Below, piece by piece: positions 62,440 to 64,000 of a DNA stretch of 64,000 nucleotides (its first letter is position 1; the number at the start of each line of letters is the position of its first letter). Both the position numbers and the translations under genes were made by a program. The notes beneath the pieces are model-generated. The model was not told where the DNA came from. It searched no databases and worked only from the letters and a program-made list of their open reading frames with translations. The stretch lies in the NCBI GenBank assembly GCA_021323855.1, contig JAJPKE010000002.1, forward strand, positions 1-64,000. The letters run 5' to 3'. Source of the stretch: Chloroflexota bacterium. Its GTDB lineage: Bacteria; Chloroflexota; Ktedonobacteria; Ktedonobacterales; JADMIN01.

Positions 62440-64000
62440 ATGTCGTTTACCTTTAACGGCGTCGCACAGATTCTCGTCTTCTTCGTGATACTCGTCCTCA
62501 TCACCAAGCCGGTGGGACTTTATCTGATCGCCGTCTTCGAGAAGCGCAAAACCTGGCTCGATCCAGTGCTGCGCCCGGTTGAGCGGCTGTTCTACAAAGT
62601 TGCCGGCGTGGACGAGCAGCGCGAACACGACTGGAAGATGTATGCTGTCGCCATGCTCATCTTCAGCGTCATCTCAACGGTGCCGCTCTATATCTTCGAG
62701 CGCATACAGAATCACCTGCCGCTCAATCCGGCGGGACAGGGGCCAGTGGACCCTACGCTCGCCTGGAACACGGCAGTCAGCTTCCTGACCAACACTAACT
62801 GGCAGAACTACAGCGGCGAGACGACCATGAGCTATTTCACGCAGATGGCTGGCCTCGCCTTCCACAACTTCACCTCCGCCGCTGTTGGCATCATCATTGC
62901 CGTCGCCGTGATTCGCGGCTTCACGCGGCGCAGCGCCAGCAACCTGGGCAACTTCTGGGTGGATTTGGTGCGCTGCTGCCTCTATATCCTGCTGCCCATC
63001 GCCTTCGTCTATGCGCTGGTGCTGGTATGGCAGGGTGTGCCGCAGAATTTCAACGCCTACACGCATATCGCGGGCATTCAGGGCTTCGCGCAGACGATTG
63101 CACAGGGGCCGGTCGCCTCGCAGGAAGCGATCAAGATGATGGGCACCAACGGTGGTGGCTTCTTCAACGCCAACTCCGCCCATCCCTTCGAGAATCCGAC
63201 GCCCTTTAGCAATCTCCTGGAAATGCTTTCAATCTTCGCTTTTGGCGCTGGACTGATCTACATGTTCGGCAAGCTCTCCGGCAACACACGCAACGGTTGG
63301 GCGCTCTTCGGTGCGGTCAGCCTGATCTTCCTGCTGGGCGCGTTCATCTGTCTGGGCGCGGAACAGGCGGGCAATCCGCAACTGGCGAAGCTGGGCGTAA
63401 ATCAAACTGCGAATGAGTGGTCACTGGCGCAGCCCGGCGGCAACATGGAGGGCAAAGAGATGCGTTTCGGCATCGGCTCCTCCACGCTCTTTGCCACTGT
63501 CACCACCGACGCCTCCTGCGGCGCCATCAATAGCTGGCACGACAGCTACACGCCCATCGGTGGCATGGTGCCGCTGGTCAATATCCAGCTTGGCGAGATC
63601 ATCTTCGGTGGCGTCGGTTCCGGCCTCTATGGTCTGCTGGTCTTTGCCATTCTCTCCGTCTTTATCGCCGGTCTGATGGTTGGGCGCACGCCGGAGTATC
63701 TAGGGAAGAAGATCGAGCAGTTTGAGATGAAGATGGCGGCGCTCGCCATTCTAATTCTGCCACTCTCGATTCTGGGATTTACGGCGCTGGCCATTGTGCT
63801 GAAGCCAGGCTATTCGGCCATCGCCAACGCGGGACCGCATGGCCTCACCGAAGTGCTGTACGCCTTCAGTTCGATGACGGGTAACAACGGCTCGGCCTTC
63901 GCCGGCCTGGGCACGACCACGGTCGGAACGCCATCGTTCGCCTTCTATAACTGGACCGGCTCATTCGCCATGATAATCGGGCGCTTCGCGTTCCTGATTC
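62440..64000 (+). CDS. kdpA: KdpA, potassium-binding subunit of the Kdp ATPase (cut by window end)
   Basis: The first 520 residues of the channel-like subunit of the KdpFABC high-affinity potassium pump. The four selectivity-filter regions appear in order: SFLTNTNWQNYSGE, MMGTNGGGFFNANSAHPFEN, TTDASCGAINSWHDSYTPIG and SMTGNNGSAFAGL. About ten membrane helices are visible. A typical KdpA is about 560 residues, so little is missing. The kinase/KdpE genes upstream should activate it when potassium is low. kdpB and kdpC are expected beyond the window. Confidence 0.96.
   Translation, partial: MSFTFNGVAQILVFFVILVLITKPVGLYLIAVFEKRKTWLDPVLRPVERLFYKVAGVDEQREHDWKMYAVAMLIFSVISTVPLYIFERIQNHLPLNPAGQGPVDPTLAWNTAVSFLTNTNWQNYSGETTMSYFTQMAGLAFHNFTSAAVGIIIAVAVIRGFTRRSASNLGNFWVDLVRCCLYILLPIAFVYALVLVWQGVPQNFNAYTHIAGIQGFAQTIAQGPVASQEAIKMMGTNGGGFFNANSAHPFENPTPFSNLLEMLSIFAFGAGLIYMFGKLSGNTRNGWALFGAVSLIFLLGAFICLGAEQAGNPQLAKLGVNQTANEWSLAQPGGNMEGKEMRFGIGSSTLFATVTTDASCGAINSWHDSYTPIGGMVPLVNIQLGEIIFGGVGSGLYGLLVFAILSVFIAGLMVGRTPEYLGKKIEQFEMKMAALAILILPLSILGFTALAIVLKPGYSAIANAGPHGLTEVLYAFSSMTGNNGSAFAGLGTTTVGTPSFAFYNWTGSFAMIIGRFAFLI

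Noticed and set aside
60228..62440. c-di-AMP (ydaO) riboswitch before the kdp genes
   Set aside because: I looked for the expected conserved segments in the spacers and could not find them; a covariance-model search would be decisive.

Overview
The window is 64 kb of dense bacterial chromosome (GC-rich, short spacers, many ATGA/GTGA stop-start overlaps). The gene set points to a Gram-positive-type (monoderm) bacterium: a complete coproporphyrin-dependent heme pathway (HemQ type), an RqcH-family protein, a WYL regulator, ECF sigma factors and an LLM-class oxidoreductase. My best guess is Chloroflexota, perhaps Ktedonobacteria-like. That is an inference from gene content and style; no rRNA or other marker in the window settles it.

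Layout. 0-2 kb: a stand-alone IS200/IS605-type tnpB sits directly behind gmk. 2-10.4 kb: rqcH, an LLM oxidoreductase, then two translationally coupled RelA/SpoT homologues. The first keeps the ppGpp-hydrolase residues and has lost synthetase ones; the second shows the reverse. A promoter followed at once by a terminator lies in front of the pair. 10.5-16.5 kb: rsgA, ppx, an L,D-transpeptidase lipoprotein and ffh. 16.6-26.6 kb: accessory genes, including a membrane protein-PadR-SDR operon, a Tat/lipoprotein WD40 protein, a WYL regulator, an MFS exporter, PrxQ and proline dehydrogenase. 27-35 kb: enolase, an alpha/beta-hydrolase that lacks its nucleophile, an ECF sigma factor with zinc-knuckle tail overlapping an MFS gene, small membrane proteins and an XRE regulator. 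36-43 kb: a PRC-barrel membrane protein, a dipeptide epimerase, an HD protein, ddl, lipM, a DHFR-like protein and an AraC regulator.

43.6-54.1 kb is one long minus-strand heme operon: regulator-hemA-hemQ-hemE-hemC-hemD-hemB-hemL-hemH-cgoX. It holds every enzyme from glutamyl-tRNA to heme b by the coproporphyrin route. Its promoter region carries repeated TAGGA boxes and faces a 41-codon orphan ORF with its own ribosome site, a possible switching hairpin and a terminator. 54.5-57.2 kb: pyrG and a metallo-beta-lactamase-fold protein. 57.5-64 kb: a potassium region with a KdpD-like kinase lacking the KdpD N-terminal half, KdpE, two single-domain receivers, a 27-residue membrane peptide, KdpF and a KdpA cut by the window end.

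Three repeat classes recur: 9-bp-period tandem repeats that encode tripeptide repeats in linkers and tails or lie in leaders; a GC-rich hairpin repeat (CCTCACCCC type); and a REP-like repeat of short inverted 'ggcttta..' and 'acttcag..' elements. No CRISPR array, tRNA, rRNA or prophage was recognised.
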